Origin: Thermodesulfobacteriota bacterium
GTDB lineage: Bacteria; Desulfobacterota; DSM-4660; Desulfatiglandales; HGW-15
Direction: 5' to 3'
NCBI GenBank assembly: GCA_025454125.1
Contig: JALOPA010000175.1
Coordinates: forward strand, 1 to 5,643
DNA length: 5,643 bases
Made by a program: the position numbers and the translations under genes. Below, one piece after another: positions 1 to 5,267 of this stretch. The notes under the pieces were generated by a model, which made no database searches, was not told the origin of the DNA, and saw only the letters and a list, made by a program, of their open reading frames with translations. The first letter of the stretch is position 1, and each line of letters starts with the position of its first letter.

Positions 1-105
1 ATCTGCGCTTCGGCCTGTCCGGCCAAAGCCATCCAGCTCATGCAATATGAAGACGACCAGATTACGGCCAAACTCGACGGCCTGTTGGAAAGGGTGCTCC
101 AGTGA
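1..105 (+). CDS. hdrA: HdrA-like protein, C-terminal end (partial)
   Basis: Only the last 34 codons and the TGA are inside the window; the gene begins upstream. The readable peptide starts ICASACPAKAIQLM and carries the tail of a ferredoxin-type 4Fe-4S motif (CxxxCP followed by KAI), then an acidic stretch and a short helix ending in ERVLQ. HdrA proteins (the FAD and Fe-S subunit of heterodisulfide reductase, site of flavin-based electron bifurcation) end in just such a ferredoxin domain followed by a short helical tail. The next gene, mvhD, starts inside this stop codon (GTGA overlap), and HdrA-MvhD is a classic pair, sometimes fused. The assignment rests on this short tail and the neighbourhood; another ferredoxin-domain protein cannot be excluded from 34 residues. 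Confidence 0.72.
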   Translation: MCASACPAKAIQLMQYEDDQITAKLDGLLERVLQ

Positions 106-545
106 AATCTTTTGAACCGGTGATCGTGGCGTTCTGCTGCCACTACTGCGCCTACACGGCCGCGGACATGGCAGGGAGCATGAGACGCTCCTATCCTCCC
201 AACGTGCACATCCTTCGGGTTCCGTGCTCCGGGAAGGTGGATGCGATGCATATCCTGAAGGCCTTTCAAAAAGGCGCCGACGGGGTTTACGTGGCCGGGT
301 GCCTGGAAGGCGACTGCCACTTCAAGGACGGCAACCTCAAGGCGGGCCGCCGGGTGGCCTATGTGAAGAAGCTCCTCGACGAGATCGGCATCGGCGGGGA
401 GAGGCTTGAAATGATGACCATGTCTGCGGGCATGGGCGAACGTTTTGCGGCTACAGCGACCGAATTCACGGAAAAAATCCGGCGCCTGGGACCCAATCCG
501 GTGAAGGCGGCGGGGCAAGGGGGCCAGCGGGCTGCGGCCGGTTGA
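102..545 (+). CDS. mvhD: MvhD/FlpD-family [2Fe-2S] electron-transfer subunit
   Basis: This 147-residue protein belongs to the family of the delta subunit of F420-non-reducing (methyl viologen-reducing) hydrogenase. MvhD binds an iron-sulfur cluster and passes electrons between a partner oxidoreductase and HdrA. Family hallmarks visible are FCCHYCAYTAADMAG at residues 11-25, YPPNV at 31-35, PCSGKVDA at 41-48, KGADGVYVAGC at 57-67 and GDCHFKDGN at 70-78. Candidate cluster ligands are C12/C13, C16, C42, C67 and C72. The length is normal for a stand-alone MvhD, and no signal peptide or membrane segment is seen, so it is cytoplasmic. The start is GTG at 102, overlapping the upstream stop, with GGAAAGGG at 87-94 as ribosome binding site. 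The common family motif GCHPGDCHY reads GCLEGDCHF here. Context, with metV and metF downstream and no hydrogenase genes in view, suggests it serves a methylene-THF reductase complex rather than a hydrogenase. Confidence 0.92.
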   Translation: MKSFEPVIVAFCCHYCAYTAADMAGSMRRSYPPNVHILRVPCSGKVDAMHILKAFQKGADGVYVAGCLEGDCHFKDGNLKAGRRVAYVKKLLDEIGIGGERLEMMTMSAGMGERFAATATEFTEKIRRLGPNPVKAAGQGGQRAAAG

Positions 546-573
546 TGGACGGCGTGAAGGAGAAGAGAAAACA

Positions 574-1242
574 ATGATCACTGCAGAGCGAAAACCGATT
601 GAAGAAATCATGGAATCCATCCGGCCTTTTAGCCGGATTCTTCTGGTGGGCTGCAACGAGTGTGTCACCGTTTGTGCGGCCGGAGGCCGTAAAGAGGTGG
701 GCCTTCTGTCCTCGGCCCTTCAGATGGCCTGCATGAAGGAAGGGAAAGTCCTGGACGTGAAGGAAATGACCCTGGAGCGCCAATGTGACCCGGAGTACGT
801 CGAGGAGCTGGTGAGCGCCATCCATCAGGCCGATGCCGTGCTCTCCATGGCCTGCGGGTGCGGCGTTCAGGAAGTGGCCAGGCGCTTCAAGGAAAAGCCG
901 GTATTTCCGGCGGTGAACACGAAATTCATGGGAGCCTCGGAACGCCAGGGGGTTTGGGCCGAGCGATGCCAGGGGTGCGGGGACTGCGTGCTCGGGCTGA
1001 CCGGCGGCATCTGCCCTGTGGCGCGATGCTCCAAACGGCTTCTGAACGGGCCCTGCGGCGGGTCGACGCGGGGGAAATGCGAAATCAACGCCGAGGTGGA
1101 CTGCGCGTGGCAGTTGATCTGGGACCGGCTGAAAGCCCTCGGGCTGGAAAAACGCTACGAAGACATCATGCCGGCAAAAGACTGGCGAACCAGCCGGGAC
1201 GGCGGGCCCCGACGAATCATCAGAGAGGATCTTGCGTCATGA
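574..1242 (+). CDS. metV: MetV, Fe-S subunit of methylenetetrahydrofolate reductase
   Basis: This 222-residue, cysteine-rich (15 Cys) cytoplasmic protein matches the MTHFR C-terminal-like family (MetV). MetV pairs with MetF in acetogens and other Wood-Ljungdahl organisms, where it carries Fe-S clusters and is thought to supply electrons to the MetF flavin. The N-terminal half has GCNECVTVCAAGG at 26-38 and ACGCGVQE at 93-100. The C-terminal half has CQGCGDCVLG at 132-141, GGICPVARC at 144-152 and the signature NGPCGGSTRGKCE at 158-170. The last 45 residues are a Trp-rich helical tail without cysteines apart from C177. The ATG at 574 is preceded by GAAGGAGAAG (556-565), a good ribosome binding site. 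It lies 28 bp after mvhD, and its stop overlaps the metF start (ATGA), implying translational coupling and matched subunit amounts. Confidence 0.9.
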   Translation: MITAERKPIEEIMESIRPFSRILLVGCNECVTVCAAGGRKEVGLLSSALQMACMKEGKVLDVKEMTLERQCDPEYVEELVSAIHQADAVLSMACGCGVQEVARRFKEKPVFPAVNTKFMGASERQGVWAERCQGCGDCVLGLTGGICPVARCSKRLLNGPCGGSTRGKCEINAEVDCAWQLIWDRLKALGLEKRYEDIMPAKDWRTSRDGGPRRIIREDLAS

Positions 1243-2162
1243 AAACGGAAAGCGTACTGGAAAAGGTTCTGGCCGCCGGGCACCTGGCGGTGACTTCGGA
1301 ATGCGGCCCTCCCCGGGGCGCCCTCCCCGAAAAAGTCATGGAGAAGGCTGAAAAGCTCAAGGGCTATGTGGATGCCATCAACGTCACGGACAACCAGACC
1401 GCCATGGTGCGCATGTCCAGCTTTGCCGCCTGCCTCATCATCCGGCAGATGGGCCTCCATCCCATCCTTCAAATGGTGACCCGGGACAGGAACCGGCTGG
1501 CCATGCAAAGCGACATTCTCGGCGCTTACTCGCACTGGATCAACACCATGCTCTGCCTTTCCGGGGACCATCCGTGCTTCGGAGACCATCCCATGGCGGC
1601 GAACGTGTATGACCTGGACTCGATCCAGTTCATCCAGATGGTGAGGGGCATGCGGGACAACGGGAAATTCCAGGGGGGAGACGAGATTCTCAATCCTCCC
1701 AAGATGTTCATCGGCGCAGCGGCCAACCCCTTTGCCGATCCCTTTGAACTGCGCGTGGCCCGTCTCGCGAAGAAGGTGAAGGCCGGCGCGGATTTCATCC
1801 AGACCCAGTGCATTTACGATCTCCCGAGATTTGAAAGGTGGATGCAGGGGGTGCGGGACCGCGGTCTTCATGAAAAAATCCACATCCTCGCAGGGGTGAC
1901 ACCCTTCAAGTCGGCCGGAATGGCCAAGTACATGAAGAACAAGGTCCCCGGCATGAGCGTGCCGGATGAGATGATCAAACGCATGTCCGGGGTCCCCAAG
2001 GAAAAACAGGCTGAGGAGGGGCTCAAGATTTGCGTGGAAACCATCCAGAAGCTCAGAGAGGTGCAAGGAGTCCACGGGTTCCACATCATGGCGATCGAGT
2101 GGGAACAGAAGGTTCCCGAGATCGTGGAGAAAGCCGGGCTCTATCCGAGACCTGTGGTGTGA
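1239..2162 (+). CDS. metF: methylenetetrahydrofolate reductase, MetF catalytic subunit
   Basis: This 307-residue flavin-dependent TIM-barrel enzyme interconverts 5,10-methylene-THF and 5-methyl-THF in the methyl branch of the Wood-Ljungdahl pathway. Family motifs in order are TSECGPPRG at 19-27 (E21 corresponds to the catalytic Glu of FEFFPP in E. coli MetF), AINVTDNQTA at 46-55, LCLSGDHP at 105-112 (D110 matches the flavin/folate Asp of the LRGD motif), GADFIQTQCIYD at 183-194 (Q190 matches the folate-binding Gln of TQFFFD) and GFHIMAIEWE near the C-terminus. The length is that of the short bacterial form, without the regulatory domain of eukaryotic MTHFR. The ATG at 1239 overlaps the metV TGA and is preceded by AGAGAGGA (1222-1229). 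An in-frame opening extends upstream to 858 but lies wholly within metV, so it is not used. The metV/mvhD/hdrA context suggests electrons come via the Hdr module rather than from NADH bound to MetF; that part is inference. Confidence 0.95.
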   Translation: MKTESVLEKVLAAGHLAVTSECGPPRGALPEKVMEKAEKLKGYVDAINVTDNQTAMVRMSSFAACLIIRQMGLHPILQMVTRDRNRLAMQSDILGAYSHWINTMLCLSGDHPCFGDHPMAANVYDLDSIQFIQMVRGMRDNGKFQGGDEILNPPKMFIGAAANPFADPFELRVARLAKKVKAGADFIQTQCIYDLPRFERWMQGVRDRGLHEKIHILAGVTPFKSAGMAKYMKNKVPGMSVPDEMIKRMSGVPKEKQAEEGLKICVETIQKLREVQGVHGFHIMAIEWEQKVPEIVEKAGLYPRPVV

Positions 2163-2251
2163 CGGAGATAATCCCCAGCGGCCGGTTCGTTTCTCCGTGG
2201 CGGGGCGGCGATGCGGAACGCAGGGAAGCAACAAAACAAGGAGGCCAATCA
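2163..2251 (+). other. intergenic gap between metabolic and signalling blocks
   Basis: This 89 bp gap is the largest non-coding space in the window and separates metF from the receiver gene. I see no convincing -35/-10 pair, no GG-N10-GC sigma-54 site and no hairpin followed by a T run. A six-base inverted repeat (CGGAGA at 2163-2168, TCTCCG at 2192-2197) encloses a CGGCCG palindrome (2179-2184). It could form a weak structure but has no supporting features. The gap may hold an internal promoter that sequence inspection alone cannot detect, or the transcript may simply read through. Confidence 0.6.
2238..2244 (+). promoter_or_regulatory. ribosome binding site of the receiver gene
   Basis: AAGGAGG, a near-perfect Shine-Dalgarno sequence, lies 7 bases before the ATG at 2252. 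It fixes the start there rather than at an in-frame upstream ATG at 2030 inside metF. It is the strongest ribosome binding site in the window, suggesting high expression of the receiver relative to its neighbours. Confidence 0.85.
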
Positions 2252-2638
2252 ATGGACGATAAGAAACTTATCCTCGTGGTGGATGATGATCCGGATCTCG
2301 TGGAGGCGATCTCCATGAAGCTTGCGAGCGAAAATTACCGGGTGGCCAAAGCCTATGACGGGGTTCAGGCCTGGGACAAGATCAGGCAGGAAAGACCCCA
2401 CCTCATCATTCTGGACGTGATGATGCCGAACAAGAACGGCTACCAGGTCTGCAAGGAGCTCAAAAACGACCCCCAGTACAAGAACATCACCGTGGTCCTG
2501 CTGACGGCGGTCGGCGAAGCCGTCACGTCCACCAACTACACGCACATGGACGGCAAGACGGCTCTGGCCGACGAGTTCATTCCGAAGCCGATCGACCTGG
2601 ACAGCCTGCTGGAGATCGTGAAGGACTACACCCGTTAA
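2252..2638 (+). CDS. single-domain response regulator (CheY-like receiver)
   Basis: This 128-residue protein is a receiver domain with no output domain. It shows the acidic pocket DDD at 11-13, phosphoacceptor D55 in LIILDVMMP (51-59), the switch residue T85 in VVLLTA (81-86) and the conserved lysine K112 in PKP (111-113). All residues needed for phosphorylation are present. The T-to-K segment is 27 residues apart, a few longer than in CheY, and holds the polar insert VTSTNYTHMDGKTALADEF, so the alpha4-beta5 face, normally the partner-binding surface, is unusual. The start at 2252 is set by a strong ribosome binding site. It could act as a phosphate sink or relay for the kinase at 3717, or bind a protein directly; no DNA-binding or enzymatic output is visible. 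It is 9 bp upstream of the first ACT-like gene. Confidence 0.93.
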   Translation: MDDKKLILVVDDDPDLVEAISMKLASENYRVAKAYDGVQAWDKIRQERPHLIILDVMMPNKNGYQVCKELKNDPQYKNITVVLLTAVGEAVTSTNYTHMDGKTALADEFIPKPIDLDSLLEIVKDYTR

Positions 2639-2647
2639 GAGGTCGCT

Positions 2648-3139
2648 GTGGGAGAGCGCAAGGACTGTTCACCGGCGGAGAGAATCGCCCTGGAGGGGTT
2701 GAGGGTGAGCGGCGGGCTGGCCCTCATGGAGGTCGCCGATCGCTCCTATGCGGGAGAGCGTCTCCCCCGCATGCTCGGTGAACTGGCCCGGGCGGAGATC
2801 AGCATGAGCCTGTTCATGGGCGGGGAGACGCAGGAAGAGATCCGCTTCGCCTGCTGTGTGGCCGATTCGGACGGAGCCCGCCTCAAGGCGGACCCCAATC
2901 GTGATTTCAGCACCGGCGTGAAGTTCTATGCAGGGGTGGATCTCGTAGCCCTGTTTCCGCACGGCTTTGATCTGAAACGGCTGGGTCTGGGCCTCGCCGC
3001 TTTGGCCAGAGCGGGTATCCCCTTGCGCGGCGTCTGCTCCTCCTTGTCCGCGATCACGTTTATCACCGACCATACGCACTCGGATCAGGCCGCCGCCGCT
3101 CTGAAGGGGTATTTCGATCCGGGAGCGGAGGCCTCCTGA
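2648..3139 (+). CDS. predicted double ACT-like domain protein (first of pair)
   Basis: I do not recognise this 163-residue protein as a named family member. Its pattern fits two ACT-like beta-alpha-beta-beta-alpha-beta units, roughly residues 18-73 and 95-157. The second half, with an ARAGIPLRGVCSSLSAITFI segment (121-139) followed by DQAAAALKGYF (146-156), resembles the C-terminal ACT pair of aspartokinases, where an equivalent strand-helix contacts the amino-acid effector. No kinase domain, signal peptide, membrane helix or DNA-binding motif is seen. The GTG at 2648 follows AGAGGT (2638-2643), 9 bp after the receiver gene. The next gene is a likely paralogue sharing PH-x2-D, VCSxxS and the terminal AxxxLxxxF pattern. 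The role is unknown; small-ligand (amino acid or cofactor) sensing or allosteric partnering is inferred from the fold prediction only. A GGAGGCCTCC palindrome (3127-3136) sits at the end of the gene. Confidence 0.8.
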   Translation: MGERKDCSPAERIALEGLRVSGGLALMEVADRSYAGERLPRMLGELARAEISMSLFMGGETQEEIRFACCVADSDGARLKADPNRDFSTGVKFYAGVDLVALFPHGFDLKRLGLGLAALARAGIPLRGVCSSLSAITFITDHTHSDQAAAALKGYFDPGAEAS

Positions 3140-3170
3140 CCTCACTGCAAACGGATATCCTCCCTCTTTT

Positions 3171-3710
3171 TTGGATGATGCTTTGGAGACAAGGGCTGCA
3201 TATCGGGAATCCCGGATCAAGACCTATGGGTTTGAGACGATGTCGGATCTTTCCCTGCTGAGGGTCCTCGTCAAGCAAGAGCAGATGGAGTCCCTCGGGC
3301 AGACCTTTTGTCGTTTGGGAGAGGAGGGCGCCAATTTCTTACTGGTGTTCTCACAGCGTCGGGGAGAGGTTTTGGAGATCTGCCTCATCGTCACGGCGAT
3401 CTGGGCCCGGGCCATTGAAGACCGCCTGAAGGAGGTCCTGGCGGGCAAGGACGCATCGGCCCGGTCCGGCGTACCGGTGGAGATGGTGTTTTTCTACGGC
3501 CCTCATTTCGGAGATCGCCACGGCATCCTGGACGCTGCGGTGAAGGGATTGGCGGCAAGGCGAGTCAAGATGACGGCGGCGGTGTGCTCCGGGTCCTGTA
3601 TTTACCTGGTGCTGCCTGAAGGGAATGCAGAGGCAGCCGTTGCCTCTCTCTCGGAGGTATTTGAGATTCCCAGGGCCTTCATTCAGAAACAACCAGAGAC
3701 TCGCGGGTGA
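3171..3710 (+). CDS. predicted double ACT-like domain protein (second of pair)
   Basis: This 179-residue protein is not recognised as a named family; it appears to be a diverged paralogue of the preceding gene product. The first ACT-like unit spans about residues 14-75, opening with RIKTYGFETMSDLSLLRVLV (15-34) and then a helix with MESLGQTFCRL. A charged linker (79-100) leads to the second unit (about 103-168), with FFYGPHFGD (107-115), AAVCSGSCIYLVL (136-148) and AEAAVASLSEVFEIP (153-167). It is cytoplasmic with no catalytic motif seen. The start is uncertain: TTG at 3171 has no Shine-Dalgarno, TTG at 3183 is an alternative, and ATG at 3240 would cut off the RIKTYGF strand that aligns with the paralogue's GLRVSGG, so an upstream start is preferred. 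It lies 31 bp after its paralogue and 6 bp before the kinase gene, suggesting it works with that kinase. Confidence 0.8.
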   Translation: MDDALETRAAYRESRIKTYGFETMSDLSLLRVLVKQEQMESLGQTFCRLGEEGANFLLVFSQRRGEVLEICLIVTAIWARAIEDRLKEVLAGKDASARSGVPVEMVFFYGPHFGDRHGILDAAVKGLAARRVKMTAAVCSGSCIYLVLPEGNAEAAVASLSEVFEIPRAFIQKQPETRG

Positions 3711-3716
3711 AAACCG

Positions 3717-5267
3717 ATGAACGAAAAAGCCGTTGAAGCGGAGGATTGGCGGGTAAGGGTCTTCGATTCCCTTTCTTTTCCGACCCTGATCCTGCGACCG
3801 GAGAAGACCATTGTCACGGCCAACCAGAAACTACTGGACAAATTCGGTGTCCTCATGAAAGACATCGTCGGCAAGACGTGCCACGAGATCTTCTACAATT
3901 CCAAACAACCCTGCTCCGCGTATCTTTGCCCCCTTCCCGGAGTCCTGACCATCGGCGAAGGGCATTCCATCCTCCGGGAGGTGACCCTCGCCAACGGCGA
4001 AACGGCATGGGAAGACAGGGTCTTCTCTCCCATCAAGGATGATGACGGCAGCATCCTTTACATCATGGAGAGCCTGCGGGACGTGACCAGGATCAAGACC
4101 TTGGAAAGGACGCTCGAAGAGACCAGGGAATTCCTAGAAAAGGTCATCCAGAGTTCGGCGAGCGCCATTGTGGCGGCGGACATGGAAGGATCGATCCTGA
4201 TCATGAACCGAGCGGCCGAAGATCTCTTTGGTTTTTCCGTAAAAGAAGCGAAAGGGAAGAGAAGCGTGATCGATCTCTACCCCCCAGGCAAGGCCAGAGA
4301 ACTGATGCGGGAGATGCGGAAGGGCAAGAGGGGGGGGAAAGGCAAGCTCCCTCCCACCAAGGTCAACATTCTGAATGTCAAAGGGGAAGTGATCCCTGTG
4401 GAAGTGACCGCGTCCATCATTTACGAACAAAAGAAGGAAGTGGCCACCATGGGGATTTACAATGACCTCCGCTACAGACTCGCCGTTGAAAAAGCGTTGA
4501 AAGAGACCCAGGCCCAACTTTCCCAGTCCGAGAAGATGGCATCCCTGGGCCAACTGGCGGCGGGAGTGGCTCACGAGGTCAACAATCCCCTCACGGGGAT
4601 TCTTCTCTATGCAAGCCTGGCGTTGGAGAAAATCGACAAGGACGATCCCCTGATTGAACATCTGGGATACATCGTGGAAGATGTCAATCGATGCAAAGGC
4701 ATCGTGAAAAACCTGCTCGCTTACAGCCGGCGATCGACCACCACTCGAGAAATCATCCCGCTCAACGAGCTGATCCATCAGGGTCTGAACCTGATCCGTG
4801 ACCAGAAGCTCTTCGGGAACATCGTGGTCGTCAAGGAGCTGTCCGAAGAGATGATGATGGTGCACGCAGACAAAAACCAACTCGCCCAGGTGCTCATTAA
4901 TCTCATCCTGAATGCCTGCGCGGCCATGAACGGAGAGGGCCTGCTGACGTTTCGCACTTACCGGGACAAACCGAACAAGAGGGTTTACCTGGAGATCGTG
5001 GATACCGGCTGCGGCATCTCTAAAGAGAATTTGCCGAAAATATTCGATCCCTTTTTCACGACCAAAGAGCCGGGAAAGGGCACGGGACTGGGCCTGAGCA
5101 CGTCCCTAGGCATCATCCAGGAAAACGGGGGTCACCTTTCGGTAAAGGAAACCGGCCCTCAGGGCACGACCTTTCTTGTCGATCTGCCTCTTTTCGCGCC
5201 CGAGGAAAGTCCGGACCCCTCCCTGGCACAAGGTTCTTTAAACGATGAGAGGAACACCCCGTCATGA
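3717..5267 (+). CDS. soluble PAS-PAS sensor histidine kinase (NtrB-like)
   Basis: This 516-residue kinase has no membrane segment, so it senses a cytoplasmic signal. PAS1 covers about 10-125 and contains C55, C66 and C71 in KTCHEIF and PCSAYLCPL. PAS2 covers about 138-250 and ends in the GIYNDLR strand. A coiled coil (253-273) leads to HisKA with H286 in AAGVAHEVNNPL (281-292). The HATPase_c domain has the N box at 388-404 (N399), G1 DTGCG at 429-433, F box IFDPFF at 442-447 and G2 GKGTGLGLS at 453-461. All residues for autophosphorylation are present. The tail after about 490 is polar and probably disordered. The ATG at 3717 has a modest GGGTGA (3705-3710) that overlaps the previous stop. 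The stop overlaps the next start (ATGA), so its cognate regulator is most likely the downstream receiver protein. The ligand is unknown; the PAS1 cysteines could hold a cofactor or act as a thiol switch. Confidence 0.95.
   Translation: MNEKAVEAEDWRVRVFDSLSFPTLILRPEKTIVTANQKLLDKFGVLMKDIVGKTCHEIFYNSKQPCSAYLCPLPGVLTIGEGHSILREVTLANGETAWEDRVFSPIKDDDGSILYIMESLRDVTRIKTLERTLEETREFLEKVIQSSASAIVAADMEGSILIMNRAAEDLFGFSVKEAKGKRSVIDLYPPGKARELMREMRKGKRGGKGKLPPTKVNILNVKGEVIPVEVTASIIYEQKKEVATMGIYNDLRYRLAVEKALKETQAQLSQSEKMASLGQLAAGVAHEVNNPLTGILLYASLALEKIDKDDPLIEHLGYIVEDVNRCKGIVKNLLAYSRRSTTTREIIPLNELIHQGLNLIRDQKLFGNIVVVKELSEEMMMVHADKNQLAQVLINLILNACAAMNGEGLLTFRTYRDKPNKRVYLEIVDTGCGISKENLPKIFDPFFTTKEPGKGTGLGLSTSLGIIQENGGHLSVKETGPQGTTFLVDLPLFAPEESPDPSLAQGSLNDERNTPS
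4330..4337 (+). repeat. G8 homopolymer inside the kinase gene
   Basis: A run of eight Gs falls in the PAS2 coding part (codons for R205, G206, G207) within a Lys/Gly-rich loop. The frame is intact as given. Such runs are prone to slippage and to sequencing error; a one-base change would abolish the HisKA and ATPase domains. No further evidence for phase variation is visible. Confidence 0.9.

Noticed and set aside
858..1238. In-frame N-terminal extension of metF giving a 434-residue product
   Set aside because: It overlaps metV in another frame and its translation is Arg-rich with no MTHFR similarity; the ATG at 1239 has a ribosome binding site and starts where family similarity begins.
2167..2172. 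GATAAT as a -10 element
   Set aside because: No -35 hexamer resembling TTGACA lies at a suitable distance upstream.
2163..2197. Inverted repeat CGGAGA...TCTCCG as a terminator after metF
   Set aside because: The stem is only six base pairs around a 23-base loop and no T run follows, so a rho-independent terminator is not supported.
2198..2216. TGGC...ATGC as a sigma-54 promoter before the receiver gene
   Set aside because: The GG and GC elements are 12 rather than 10 bases apart and the flanking consensus bases do not match.
2030..2251. Upstream extension of the lone receiver into metF
   Set aside because: The extension is Arg/Gly-rich and unlike a receiver; AAGGAGG just before 2252 fixes the start.
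1155..2252. Long open frame of 365 codons on the minus strand
   Set aside because: It is antisense to metF, has the His/Leu/Arg-rich composition of a GC-rich shadow frame and shows no recognisable motif.
3127..3136. GGAGGCCTCC palindrome as an operator or terminator
   Set aside because: It is inside the last codons of the first ACT-like gene, is only 10 bp with no loop and is likely chance in GC-rich coding DNA.
4134..4880. Open frame of 248 codons on the minus strand
   Set aside because: It lies opposite the kinase's PAS2 and HisKA coding region and its His/Phe/Leu-rich translation has no family motifs.
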